A stretch of 5,378 nucleotides of DNA from Planctomycetota bacterium (GTDB lineage Bacteria; Planctomycetota; Planctomycetia; Pirellulales; Lacipirellulaceae), in NCBI GenBank assembly GCA_024278035.1, contig JAJRUA010000192.1, positions 1 through 5,378 on the forward strand, in the 5' to 3' direction. Position 1 is the stretch's first letter. Each line of letters starts with the position of its first letter. Below the pieces are notes generated by a model. It had not been told where the DNA came from. It ran no database searches and saw nothing but the letters and a program-made list of their open reading frames with translations. A program made the translations under genes and the position numbers. Positions 1-5,378 of the stretch are shown piece by piece.

Positions 1-336
1 CTCCTCGCGGCGCTCGGCATCCAATCGACGATCGATCGTCACCTCTTCTTCGGGCTTGCTAGGCGATTTCTTTGCTGCTGACTTGGCCTTGGTCACCTTG
101 GCTTGGGCTACCTTTGTCTTGGTGCTCTTGGCCTTGATTGACGGGGCCTTGGTCGACGGGGCCTTGGCTGAAGAGGTTTTGATCGAAGAGGCTTTGGTCT
201 TGGTCGATTTGACGACCTTCTTCTTGGCCGTTTTCTTAGCCGCAGGAGCACTCTTGGCAGAACGCTTCGGCTTGGCAGCGGCCTTCTTTACGGCGGGCTT
301 CTTGGCGGACGACTTTTTGGCGGGGGTACGGGCCAC
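1..336 (-). CDS. Lysine/alanine-rich histone-H1-like N-terminal region of a protein; C-terminus beyond the window
   Basis: The frame opens at a GTG (334-336) and stays open for 112 codons to the left edge, so the C-terminal part is missing. The start is supported by GAGGAA eight bases upstream. Residues 2-95 hold about 30 lysines, with Ala, Ser, Thr, Pro and Val and almost no aromatic or acidic residues. They occur as AKK, TKA and KAPS units, like the tails of eukaryotic H1 and bacterial H1-like proteins. From residue 96 the composition changes abruptly (EEEVTIDRRLDAERREE), suggesting the start of a different, charged domain. Such tails usually bind nucleic acid non-specifically, so a nucleoid or DNA/RNA-associated role is plausible but inferred. 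I cannot identify the C-terminal domain. The gene is divergent from the TPR lipoprotein gene. The plus-strand frame over this region is low-complexity and leucine/alanine-rich, as expected of a shadow. Confidence 0.8.
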   Translation of the reverse strand, partial: MARTPAKKSSAKKPAVKKAAAKPKRSAKSAPAAKKTAKKKVVKSTKTKASSIKTSSAKAPSTKAPSIKAKSTKTKVAQAKVTKAKSAAKKSPSKPEEEVTIDRRLDAERREE

Positions 337-757
337 GGTGGGGGTTCCTCAAAATCGGGCGACGGGTCGGGAAGGGAACACGCGGAGCAGGGAAAGCAGG
401 GGCGTGCGGCGGGGGAGTTGCCCCCTTTTTGGCAAAGCGAGCTTTGGCAAACTGGGGCGACAAGGCAAGATATCGGACCCCTTCCTGATAAAACGCACCG
501 TTTGGTAAAGATTTCATGCTGGCGCAAGCGTGCGCGATACGCCGGATAGTCCGGATCAGCCAGTCCGTACGGTCGCCCTACGGCCAAGGTCTCTAAGCTG
601 CGTTCTGCCGCACTGAAAACGGCCCCGATTCTGGCTTGCGGCATAGGGCCCTCGTTGCTACGGTCCCCCACTCCCCAGAACCCCAACAATCGGTCCAACC
701 ACTCACCCGGCAGTATTAGGCCACAAGAGCGGGCCCCCGACCTCTAGCGAGCCTCGC
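337..757. other. Divergent intergenic region without a convincing gene
   Basis: These 421 bases separate two divergent genes and should carry both promoters, but I see no clear -35/-10 pair. A 9-base direct repeat, TTTGGCAAA, occurs at 428-436 and 443-451; the stretch between and within the copies can fold into a small hairpin (CAAAG, loop CGAG, CTTTG). On the minus strand one frame stays open from 743 down to 288. Its upstream half (about 743-500) reads like ordinary protein, for example LPGEWLDRLLGFWGVG and GLADPDYPAYRARLRQHE. It has no ATG or ribosome binding site at its beginning (a TTG at 698 is the first candidate) and becomes proline/cysteine-rich and unconvincing downstream, where it overlaps the lysine-rich gene in another frame. 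It may be a decayed gene or chance. Confidence 0.5.
345..350 (-). promoter_or_regulatory. Ribosome binding site GAGGAA deciding the GTG start at 336
   Basis: On the minus strand GAGGAA lies eight bases before the GTG at 336. It is one of only two clear Shine-Dalgarno sequences in the window. No ATG is available near the beginning of this lysine-rich frame, so the motif is the main argument for the GTG start. Confidence 0.6.
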
Positions 758-1513
758 ATGGAATCGAAACGGACAAGCCACCTCGGCATAGCGGCCCTAT
801 TTGCTGTCGCATTCATCGCCGTCGCCATTGCCACGCCCGGATGCAACTCGGTTCAGAGCCAGACGCTCAACACCGAAGGCGTCGCCCTCTACAAGCAGGG
901 TGCCTATCCCCAAGCCGCGGAAAAGTTCCAAACGGCGATTGCCAAGAAACCCGAATCACCTGACGGCTACTACAACCTTGCCGCCGCGCTCCACCAGACT
1001 GGCATTCGGCACAATCGGCCCGACGACCTCCGCCAAGCCGAGGTGCTCTACAACCAGTGCCTCGAACGCAATCCGGACCATGCGGAGTGCTATCGTGGCT
1101 TGGCCGTGCTGCTCAACGAGACGGGCCGACAAGACGCCTCGTTTCGTTTGCTAAACAACTGGAAACTCGCCAGCCCGAAAAATGCCAACCCGCATGTCGA
1201 GCTCGCCCGAATGCTTGAAGAGACGAACCAGGCGGACCAAGCCAAGGACCAACTCGTGCAGGCCCTCACGGTCGATCCGAACGACGCCCGTGCCCTGGCG
1301 GCCCTGGGCCGGTTGCGTGACCAAGCGGGCGACTACCAACAAGCGCTACAAAACTACCAGCGTTCGCTCGTCGCGAACCGCTTCCAGCCGCAGGTAGCCG
1401 CTCGTGTTGCCGCATTGCAAACCGCCGGAGGTTCTGCCGCAACCATGGCGACCGGCGGCACGGCCCAAACACGACTCTCCAACCAGTGGCGGAGCGCCGG
1501 CACGCGGTATTGA
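758..1513 (+). CDS. TPR-repeat lipoprotein, secreted
   Basis: This 251-residue protein begins with a basic n-region (ESKR), a hydrophobic stretch at about residues 9-25, and a lipobox-like TPGC with Cys29. It is therefore probably exported and lipidated by the Lgt/Lsp route; the -3 Thr is less usual than Leu, so a plain signal peptide is possible. The mature part is a run of about five tetratricopeptide repeats, roughly residues 35-68, 69-109 (with an insertion around HNRPDD), 110-143, 144-177 and 178-211. They show the usual pattern of small residues and a closing P (KKPESP, RNPDHA, ASPKNA, VDPNDA). The last 40 residues are Ala/Gly/Thr-rich and probably disordered. TPR domains bind other proteins, so a scaffold role in the periplasm or at a membrane is inferred; no specific partner is shown. 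The ATG has no clear ribosome binding site. The gene ends six bases before a palindrome and converges on the glycosyltransferase gene. Confidence 0.88.
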   Translation: MESKRTSHLGIAALFAVAFIAVAIATPGCNSVQSQTLNTEGVALYKQGAYPQAAEKFQTAIAKKPESPDGYYNLAAALHQTGIRHNRPDDLRQAEVLYNQCLERNPDHAECYRGLAVLLNETGRQDASFRLLNNWKLASPKNANPHVELARMLEETNQADQAKDQLVQALTVDPNDARALAALGRLRDQAGDYQQALQNYQRSLVANRFQPQVAARVAALQTAGGSAATMATGGTAQTRLSNQWRSAGTRY

Positions 1514-1519
1514 AAATTA

Positions 1520-1597
1520 AGGTGAGCCACGAGCGTTAGCGACTGGAGGAAGGGGCGTTCTGCTGCAACTCCGGTCGCTGACGCTCACGGCTCGCCT
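1520..1597. repeat. Imperfect palindrome between convergent genes (29-base arms, 20-base loop); possible bidirectional terminator
   Basis: Arms 1520-1548 and 1569-1597 are inverted copies with five differences in 29 positions, all transitions. Read as plus-strand RNA, three differences become G-U pairs and two adjacent ones (C-A, A-C) remain mismatches, giving 27 of 29 paired. The minus-strand RNA has 26 of 29. With one bulged A the stem extends by TTA/TAA. It starts six bases after the TPR gene stop, and its right arm covers most of the TAG stop of the glycosyltransferase. This placement suits ending transcription from both sides, although there is no T-run on either flank. The core (GTGAGCGTCAGCGACCGGAG, minus strand) resembles an intergenic repeat I recall from Pirellula-type genomes; that is memory, not a search. 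Confidence 0.75.
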
Positions 1598-2852
1598 AAC
1601 TAAAACGTTGCTCCAGGCACTCACAAGCCTTCGTTAGTGCCGCCCCTCCATCGCATCGCCCCGAAAGCCCCGCTACACGCTCCGCGATGTGCTCATCGCT
1701 TAGCAAGCGACCAAGCGAAGCGGCAACCGTCGCCCCTCGGAATCGCTTCGGGGCGATCTCTTCCGCTACTCCCAACCGGCGTAGTCGCAAGGCATTGTCG
1801 TACTGGTCGAACGCCATCGGTTGGATCAATTGCGGTACCCCTGCGGCGAGCCCTTGGGACGAACTGCCGATTCCCCCATGGTGGACAAACGCCGCCGCTC
1901 GGGGCAACAACTGGCTCAAGGGGACAAAGCCGAAATGGCGGACCGTCGGTGGCAAATCGCCGGGCAATTGCTCCGGGTATTTTGTCAGCAGAAGGCCTCG
2001 CCGTCCTAGCCGCTGGCAAGCCTCTGCCGCGGCGACAAAAAATGCTTCGCCCGCGCGATTGGCCGATCCCGGCGTGAAAACAATCGGAGCGTCCCCTTCG
2101 CCGAGAAACTTCTCTACCTCTTCCGGCAGAGGGCCTCTATCGCCACCGTCCCACAAGGGAAACCCCGTGGTCACGGTCCCTGTCGGCCAATCGCCCGGAT
2201 CAGAGGCAAACCAATCGGGAAAAAGACAAACGGGCGGCGCCACGCCATAGTACCAATCCCAATAGTTGGCAAACTTTTCCGCAAGTGGCGGCAAACCCAA
2301 TTCACGGCGAAACGGCTCCAACGTCGGCGCTAGCCACCGATTGACCATTATTCGTTCGCCCAACTTGAACTGCCATCGCGATAGCCAGCGTGGAGCCCAA
2401 GGCCCGGTAATCCCCGCAGGAAAACGGGGCGGCGACCGATCGCTCCACATCGCTAGCGGGGCATACACAATCGACGCGACCGGCGCAGCCAAAGTCTCAG
2501 CAGCCAAGCGGCTTGCTAAATCCAGACCATGCGCCGCAAGCACCGTCTCGCCCGGCCTGTAGTGCTCCGTAACCGTTGCGTACAATTCACGCAAAAGGGC
2601 GGTTACACCATGCTGAAAGACGGCCTTCATGCCACGCCGCGGATGCCAAAGATCGGGCTCTTGGGTCAGCCGGTCGTACTCCTGGGCCGTCGAGATGCCA
2701 ACGAACTTGAGTCCCGCACCGACGATAACTGGCTCAAAATGCGGGTTCGCAATCACCGTCACCGTGTGCCCCCGCTGGCGCAGCACCGTGCCTAAGCCGA
2801 CCATCGGATGGACATCGCCATAACTTCCAAGAGCGGTGAGCAAACAGTGCAT
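1596..2852 (-). CDS. Glycosyltransferase, GT1/UGT-MGT type (GT28-like N-terminal domain)
   Basis: This 418-residue protein has the two-Rossmann-domain (GT-B) layout of nucleotide-sugar-dependent glycosyltransferases that act on lipids and small hydrophobic molecules. The N-terminal acceptor domain opens with the typical glycine-rich loop GSYGDVHP (9-16), followed by LGTVLRQRGHTVTVIA. The C-terminal donor domain has FTPGS (259-263) and the signature HHGG (324-327) through GVPQLIQPMAFDQYDNA. There D349-Q350 is the pair expected to contact the sugar, and His324/His325 and the glycines the diphosphate. Length is normal for the bacterial MGT/sterol-glucosyltransferase-like group. No signal peptide or membrane segment is seen, so it is probably cytoplasmic or peripheral. 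The acceptor cannot be told: a carotenoid, sterol-like lipid or secondary metabolite are all possible, and no biosynthetic genes adjoin. The ATG lacks a Shine-Dalgarno but the family begins right here. The stop codon lies in the palindrome at 1520-1597. Confidence 0.93.
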   Translation of the reverse strand: MHCLLTALGSYGDVHPMVGLGTVLRQRGHTVTVIANPHFEPVIVGAGLKFVGISTAQEYDRLTQEPDLWHPRRGMKAVFQHGVTALLRELYATVTEHYRPGETVLAAHGLDLASRLAAETLAAPVASIVYAPLAMWSDRSPPRFPAGITGPWAPRWLSRWQFKLGERIMVNRWLAPTLEPFRRELGLPPLAEKFANYWDWYYGVAPPVCLFPDWFASDPGDWPTGTVTTGFPLWDGGDRGPLPEEVEKFLGEGDAPIVFTPGSANRAGEAFFVAAAEACQRLGRRGLLLTKYPEQLPGDLPPTVRHFGFVPLSQLLPRAAAFVHHGGIGSSSQGLAAGVPQLIQPMAFDQYDNALRLRRLGVAEEIAPKRFRGATVAASLGRLLSDEHIAERVAGLSGRCDGGAALTKACECLEQRFS

Positions 2853-2889
2853 TTAGAGTTTCTAGTTGAGAGTCGCTACTTGTTTATTG

Positions 2890-2961
2890 TGAGAGCCGTG
2901 TCGGCCCCGACCACGGTGAGCGTTATGCTACACGCCGTGGTCGGGGACGACACGGCTCTCA
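2890..2961. repeat. Palindromic element, copy 1 (27-base arms), between divergent genes
   Basis: Arms 2890-2916 and 2935-2961 are inverted copies with a single mismatch (G2904 against A2947). The inner 18 bases can continue the stem: T2917-G2934 and G2918-C2933, a three-base bulge, then AGC/GCT around a GTTAT loop. The element lies in the 187-bp space between the divergent glycosyltransferase (start 2852) and membrane-protein (start 3040) genes, so it cannot act as a 3'-end terminator for either. It is the same family as copy 2 at 3825-3899: left arms differ at 3 of 26 bases and right arms at 2 of 26. A detached 9-base continuation, AGTTGAGAG at 2864-2872, is the inverted copy of CTCTCAACT at 2956-2964. 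No target-site duplication is visible. Confidence 0.9.
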
Positions 2962-3039
2962 ACTCGTTTGCATCTTGCTTCCACCATCGAATCTGGAGAG
3001 AATCGTAGGCATCCCCTTCCTCCCCAACCAATATACCCC

Positions 3040-3822
3040 ATGTTCTTCTTTGACGACGATGACGCGGGAGACTACGAGCTAGAGCCCGTCGATGAGCATG
3101 TCGTGCGTCAGGCGGAAAATCGGGCCCGAGAAGAACTGGCTCAAGCCGAGCGGGCCATTGATGTGGATCGTGTTTATCGAGAACTCGAAGGACGCTCGGA
3201 AGAAGGCGAGTCTTCGTGGGAACCAGGGGCATGGGAGCCAGGTTCCTGGAAACCGAGCAGTTTTTCCTTCGGCATCAAGCACTTGCTCCTTGCCACCGGG
3301 GCGTTCGCTCTACTGCTAGGTCTCTGGCAGATGGGACTCTTCTCGGTCCATGGTTTTTCCGTGCTTGTTGCTCTGTCGTTGGTCGTGCTTGGAGCGGCCC
3401 ATGCTTTTTTCGACTGGCGCGATCGACGCCGACAAGAGGCGACCTTCGCTCGACAGCGCTATGACCATGGCCGTGCGATGGGCGAAATTGGTATCAACAT
3501 TCCGCCGCCCGAAACGCCTTCGACAAGCCTTGCCACCGCTTGGGAAGGCGTGAAGCGCGACCTGCGCGGATTCTTGCGATTCGGCATTCGTGAACTGCTC
3601 ATCATCACCGCCGTCGTCGCCGTGCTAACGGTGATCGCACGAACGATCACTCTTGGCTTCACAGCGGTGCTTGTGGGGATGATCGCCCTTGGAGGCCTCG
3701 GCCTCCAGGCGTTCGACTTTGAGTTATCTCGTTCCATGAAAATCGTCTGGTGGGCGTCGATCTTCGCTTACTGCATCCTCACCGTCATCAGCGCCATCGC
3801 CACAGCAATCGGTTTTCAGTAA
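3040..3822 (+). CDS. Multi-pass membrane protein with duplicated FSxRxLL-type hydrophobic module, function unknown
   Basis: This 260-residue protein begins with an acidic tail (MFFFDDDDAGDYELEP). A charged, probably helical or coiled stretch (residues 18-57) follows, then three tandem pentapeptides SWEPG-AWEPG-SWKPS (59-73). Hydrophobic segments lie at about 80-98, 104-124, 186-205, 207-225 and 236-257. The first two and the next two look like a duplicated module: FGIKHLLLATGAFALLLG (77-94) matches FGIRELLIITAVVAVLTV (181-198). This FSxRxLL pattern is common in planctomycete membrane proteins of unknown role. A basic linker (127-185) joins the copies. The function is not known; nothing enzymatic is seen. 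The ATG at 3040 is preferred; a TTG at 2968 in frame would add 24 unlikely residues encoded right beside the palindrome. Neither start has a ribosome binding site. Palindromes of one family flank the gene, the second starting two bases after its stop. Confidence 0.82.
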   Translation: MFFFDDDDAGDYELEPVDEHVVRQAENRAREELAQAERAIDVDRVYRELEGRSEEGESSWEPGAWEPGSWKPSSFSFGIKHLLLATGAFALLLGLWQMGLFSVHGFSVLVALSLVVLGAAHAFFDWRDRRRQEATFARQRYDHGRAMGEIGINIPPPETPSTSLATAWEGVKRDLRGFLRFGIRELLIITAVVAVLTVIARTITLGFTAVLVGMIALGGLGLQAFDFELSRSMKIVWWASIFAYCILTVISAIATAIGFQ

Positions 3823-3824
3823 AA

Positions 3825-3899
3825 TGGAGAGCCGCGTCGTCCCCGACCGCGGTGCGTTAAAATTAAGCGCGCCGCGGTCGGGGACGACGCGGCTCTCCA
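3825..3899. repeat. Palindromic element, copy 2 (28-base perfect arms), directly after a stop codon
   Basis: Arms 3825-3852 and 3872-3899 are perfect inverted copies. Read as plus-strand RNA the stem continues through T3853-G3871, GCG/CGC, T3857-G3867 and T3858-A3866, giving 34 consecutive pairs around a seven-base loop (AAAATTA). On the minus strand the two wobbles become mismatches, so the plus-strand hairpin is the better one. It lies two bases after the membrane-protein stop and about 58 bases before the nitroreductase start. The nearest plus-strand T-run (3919-3924) is 19 bases past the stem, too far for a classical intrinsic terminator. It could still protect the upstream mRNA 3' end or separate the two transcripts. 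It belongs to the same family as 2890-2961. Confidence 0.93.
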
Positions 3900-3957
3900 C
3901 GGTACCCCTTTACGAAACTTTTTTAACTAGCGCCTAACAACTTCCAACTCAACGACT

Positions 3958-4581
3958 ATGAAGACTCTCGATGCCATTGAACAACGTCGTGCCGTTAAAC
4001 ACTACGACGCTTCATTTGAAATACCTCAGGCAGATGTCGATCGGCTGATGGACCTAGCGATTCTCTCCCCCACGTCGTTCAACATCCAAAACTGGCGGTT
4101 CGTCGTTGTCCAAGACGTGGAGCAAAAGAAAAAACTTCGAGCTGCTTCTTGGGATCAGGCGCAAGTCTCAGACGCCAGCCTGACGATCCTCGTCTGCGGC
4201 GATCTGATGGCATGGAACCAAGAGCCCGAACGCTACTGGCGCAACGCTCCCGAAGCGGTTCGCCAGACGCTTGTACCGATGATCGGCCAGTTTTATTCGG
4301 GCGAAGGCGCGGCAGGCGATCAAATGCGGCGCGACGAACTTCTCCGGTCGGTCGGCATCGCCTCGCAAACGATCATGCTTGCCGCCAAGGCGATGGGTTA
4401 CGATAGTTGCCCGATGATCGGTTACGATCCCGGGAAAGTCGCCGAGATCATTGGTCTCCCTGAGAACCATGTGATCGGAATGATGCTCACCGTCGGCAAG
4501 GCGGCAAAGCCTGCTCAAGCGCGCGGCGGCCAGATCGACAAGTCCGAAGTCGTCTTTGCCGACCGCTTTCCGGCCTCCTGA
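3958..4581 (+). CDS. Nitroreductase-family FMN-dependent oxidoreductase
   Basis: This 207-residue protein has the single-domain layout and usual length of the NfnB/NfsB-like nitroreductase superfamily. These are homodimeric flavoproteins that use NAD(P)H to reduce nitroaromatics, quinones or similar compounds. The FMN-phosphate arginine region RRAVKHYD (10-17) comes first, followed by the conserved SPTSFNIQNWRFVVVQD (37-53), in which Ser37, Ser40, Asn42 and Gln44 fit the flavin-contact positions. The middle part (about 125-150) carries the helix LLRSVGIASQTIMLAAKAMGYDS, typical of the dimer-forming core. The C-terminal GMMLTVGKAAKPAQARGG (about 173-191) is the usual last strand and flavin-binding tail. 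There is no signal peptide, so it is cytoplasmic. The true substrate cannot be told from sequence. The ATG has no clear Shine-Dalgarno, but the RR motif at residue 10 places the start as usual for the family. Neighbours give no pathway hint. Confidence 0.93.
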   Translation: MKTLDAIEQRRAVKHYDASFEIPQADVDRLMDLAILSPTSFNIQNWRFVVVQDVEQKKKLRAASWDQAQVSDASLTILVCGDLMAWNQEPERYWRNAPEAVRQTLVPMIGQFYSGEGAAGDQMRRDELLRSVGIASQTIMLAAKAMGYDSCPMIGYDPGKVAEIIGLPENHVIGMMLTVGKAAKPAQARGGQIDKSEVVFADRFPAS

Positions 4582-4656
4582 CTGACGAGAGCAGAGTTCG
4601 AATTGCGGATTGCCGTTAGTGGATAAAAGGTGAAAAAGGTCTTCGGGATTTGCCCA

Positions 4657-4711
4657 ATCGGGGTTCGGGCGATAGACTTATTCCCACTAATGCCCCGATA
4701 GTGTTTTTTTT
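4657..4711 (+). terminator. Possible intrinsic terminator after the nitroreductase gene
   Basis: A run of eight T (4704-4711) follows two alternative stems. One is short: CACTA (4685-4689) with TAGTG (4699-4703), ending directly at the T-run. The other is longer-range: ATCGGGG (4657-4663) with CCCCGAT (4693-4699), with a 29-base loop. Both are weak by bacterial standards, so the call rests mainly on the T-run and the location between two same-strand genes. Confidence 0.35.
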
Positions 4712-4760
4712 GATTCGTCAGCCTGCGACCCTGCACCCAATCCCTCAAGCCCCCCCAAGT

Positions 4761-4764
4761 GGAG
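4761..4764 (+). promoter_or_regulatory. Ribosome binding site GGAG deciding the GTG start at 4771
   Basis: GGAG lies six bases before the GTG at 4771. The alternative in-frame GTG at 4759 overlaps this motif and has only a C-rich tract and no Shine-Dalgarno in front of it. The choice changes the protein by four residues (MEPL). Confidence 0.45.
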
Positions 4765-4770
4765 CCCCTT

Positions 4771-5373
4771 GTGTCGATCCTCTTAATCACCTTATTGGTT
4801 GTTGCTGGCGTTGGCGTTCTGCTGCTGATGTACGGCGTCGGCATCTACAATCGGCTCGTCACGCTGAAAAATCGTTTTCAGAATGCCTTCTCACAAATCG
4901 AAGTACAGTTGCAACGTCGGTACGATTTGATTCCCAACTTGGTGGAAATTGCCAAGGGGTACATGGAGCATGAACGGGAAACCCTTGAAGCGGTCATTAC
5001 GGCACGCAATCAGGCGGTCGGAGCATTGAAGGCGGCTGGAGTCAACCCCGGCAATGCGAGTGCGATGGCCAATCTCGCCTCGGCAGAGCAAGGGCTTGGG
5101 GCCGTGTTGGGCAAGCTCTTTGCCGTGTCGGAAGCCTACCCCGACCTCAAGGCCAATGAAAACATGGCCCAGCTCACCGAGGAATTGACTTCAACCGAGA
5201 ACAAAGTTTCGTTCTCTCGGCAGGCATACAATGATTCGGTGACAGAGTACAACACCTACAAACAAACCTTTCCGCCGATCTTCTTCGCAGGAATACTCGG
5301 CCATGGAGACGATGCTGAGTTGCTTGATTTTGATGATGCCCAAATCAACGAAGCGCCCAAGGTTTCTTTCTAA
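4771..5373 (+). CDS. lemA: LemA family protein, complete
   Basis: This 200-residue protein (204 if the GTG at 4759 is used) has the full LemA layout and usual length. An N-terminal membrane helix (about 3-24) has a very short outside end. Then comes IYNRLVTLKNRFQNAFSQIEVQLQRRYDLIPNLVEIAKGY (25-64), which holds the family hallmark QLxRRxDLIPNLVE at 46-59. A helical bundle follows with EAYPDLKAN (121-129), ELTSTENKVSFSRQAYNDSVTEYN (138-161) and FPP at 167-169; the chain ends in the typical PKVSF. LemA proteins are membrane-anchored helical bundles of unclear biochemical role, and are often encoded next to M48/HtpX-type proteases or TPM-domain proteins. Any such partner would lie beyond the right edge. 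The stop is five bases from the window end, in an A-run. The residue-88 to 112 region (AAGVNPGNASAMANLASAEQGLGAV) is a usual variable insertion. Confidence 0.94.
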   Translation: MSILLITLLVVAGVGVLLLMYGVGIYNRLVTLKNRFQNAFSQIEVQLQRRYDLIPNLVEIAKGYMEHERETLEAVITARNQAVGALKAAGVNPGNASAMANLASAEQGLGAVLGKLFAVSEAYPDLKANENMAQLTEELTSTENKVSFSRQAYNDSVTEYNTYKQTFPPIFFAGILGHGDDAELLDFDDAQINEAPKVSF

Positions 5374-5378
5374 AAAAA

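Noticed and set aside
56..508. Plus-strand 150-codon open frame rich in Leu/Ala/Phe
   Set aside because: It is the complement of the lysine-rich gene: AAG/AAA codons read backwards as CTT/TTT. It has no ribosome binding site, and the minus frame has a better start and composition.
1637..2562. Several long plus-strand open frames opposite the glycosyltransferase
   Set aside because: The minus-strand frame has clear family motifs throughout; the plus frames are Arg/Pro/Ser-rich shadows of GC-rich coding DNA.
1513..3866. The 8-mers AAAATTAA (1513-1520, 3859-3866) and GAGCGTTA (in the 1520 and 2890 elements) as signs that all three palindromes are one family
   Set aside because: The arms are otherwise different, and 8-base matches are too short to show common descent.
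2890..3899. A composite transposon or insertion sequence carrying the membrane-protein gene between inverted ends
   Set aside because: Each end is itself a full palindrome, no transposase is encoded between them, and no target-site duplication is seen.
3825..3924. Copy 2 palindrome plus the T-run at 3919-3924 as a standard intrinsic terminator
   Set aside because: The T-run is 19 bases beyond the stem, the stem is far too long, and the related copy lies between divergent starts.
1..5378. CRISPR array, tRNA, rRNA or riboswitch
   Set aside because: No regularly spaced direct repeats, no tRNA cloverleaf or TTCGA-type arm in context, and no recognisable aptamer were found by eye.

Overview
The window (5,378 bp, moderately GC-rich) looks like chromosomal DNA from a planctomycete, probably of the Pirellula/Rhodopirellula/Blastopirellula group. 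This is an inference. It rests on a membrane protein built around a FSxRxLL-type hydrophobic segment of the kind common in that group, a lysine/alanine-rich histone-H1-like N-terminus, mostly absent Shine-Dalgarno sequences, and long palindromic repeats between genes. No RNA gene, transposase, CRISPR array or phage gene is visible.

Layout. Positions 1-336 (minus) hold the N-terminal part of a very basic Lys/Ala/Ser/Thr-rich protein that runs off the left edge. About 420 bp without a convincing gene separates it from a divergent plus-strand lipoprotein with five TPR-like repeats (758-1513). That gene converges on a minus-strand GT1-type glycosyltransferase (1596-2852), and an imperfect palindrome (1520-1597) lies between their 3' ends. 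The glycosyltransferase is divergent from a plus-strand multi-pass membrane protein (3040-3822). Then follow, all on the plus strand, a nitroreductase-family flavoprotein (3958-4581) and a complete LemA-family protein (4771-5373).

The genes do not form a recognisable pathway. They look like independent housekeeping or accessory genes in short transcription units. The most notable content is non-coding. Two palindromes of one family (2890-2961 and 3825-3899) flank the membrane-protein gene on both sides. They differ from each other by two compensatory base-pair changes, as expected of a hairpin kept by selection or by arm-to-arm correction. A second, unrelated palindrome family sits at 1520-1597. 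These are the best candidates for something undescribed. I see no evidence of a new multi-gene system.
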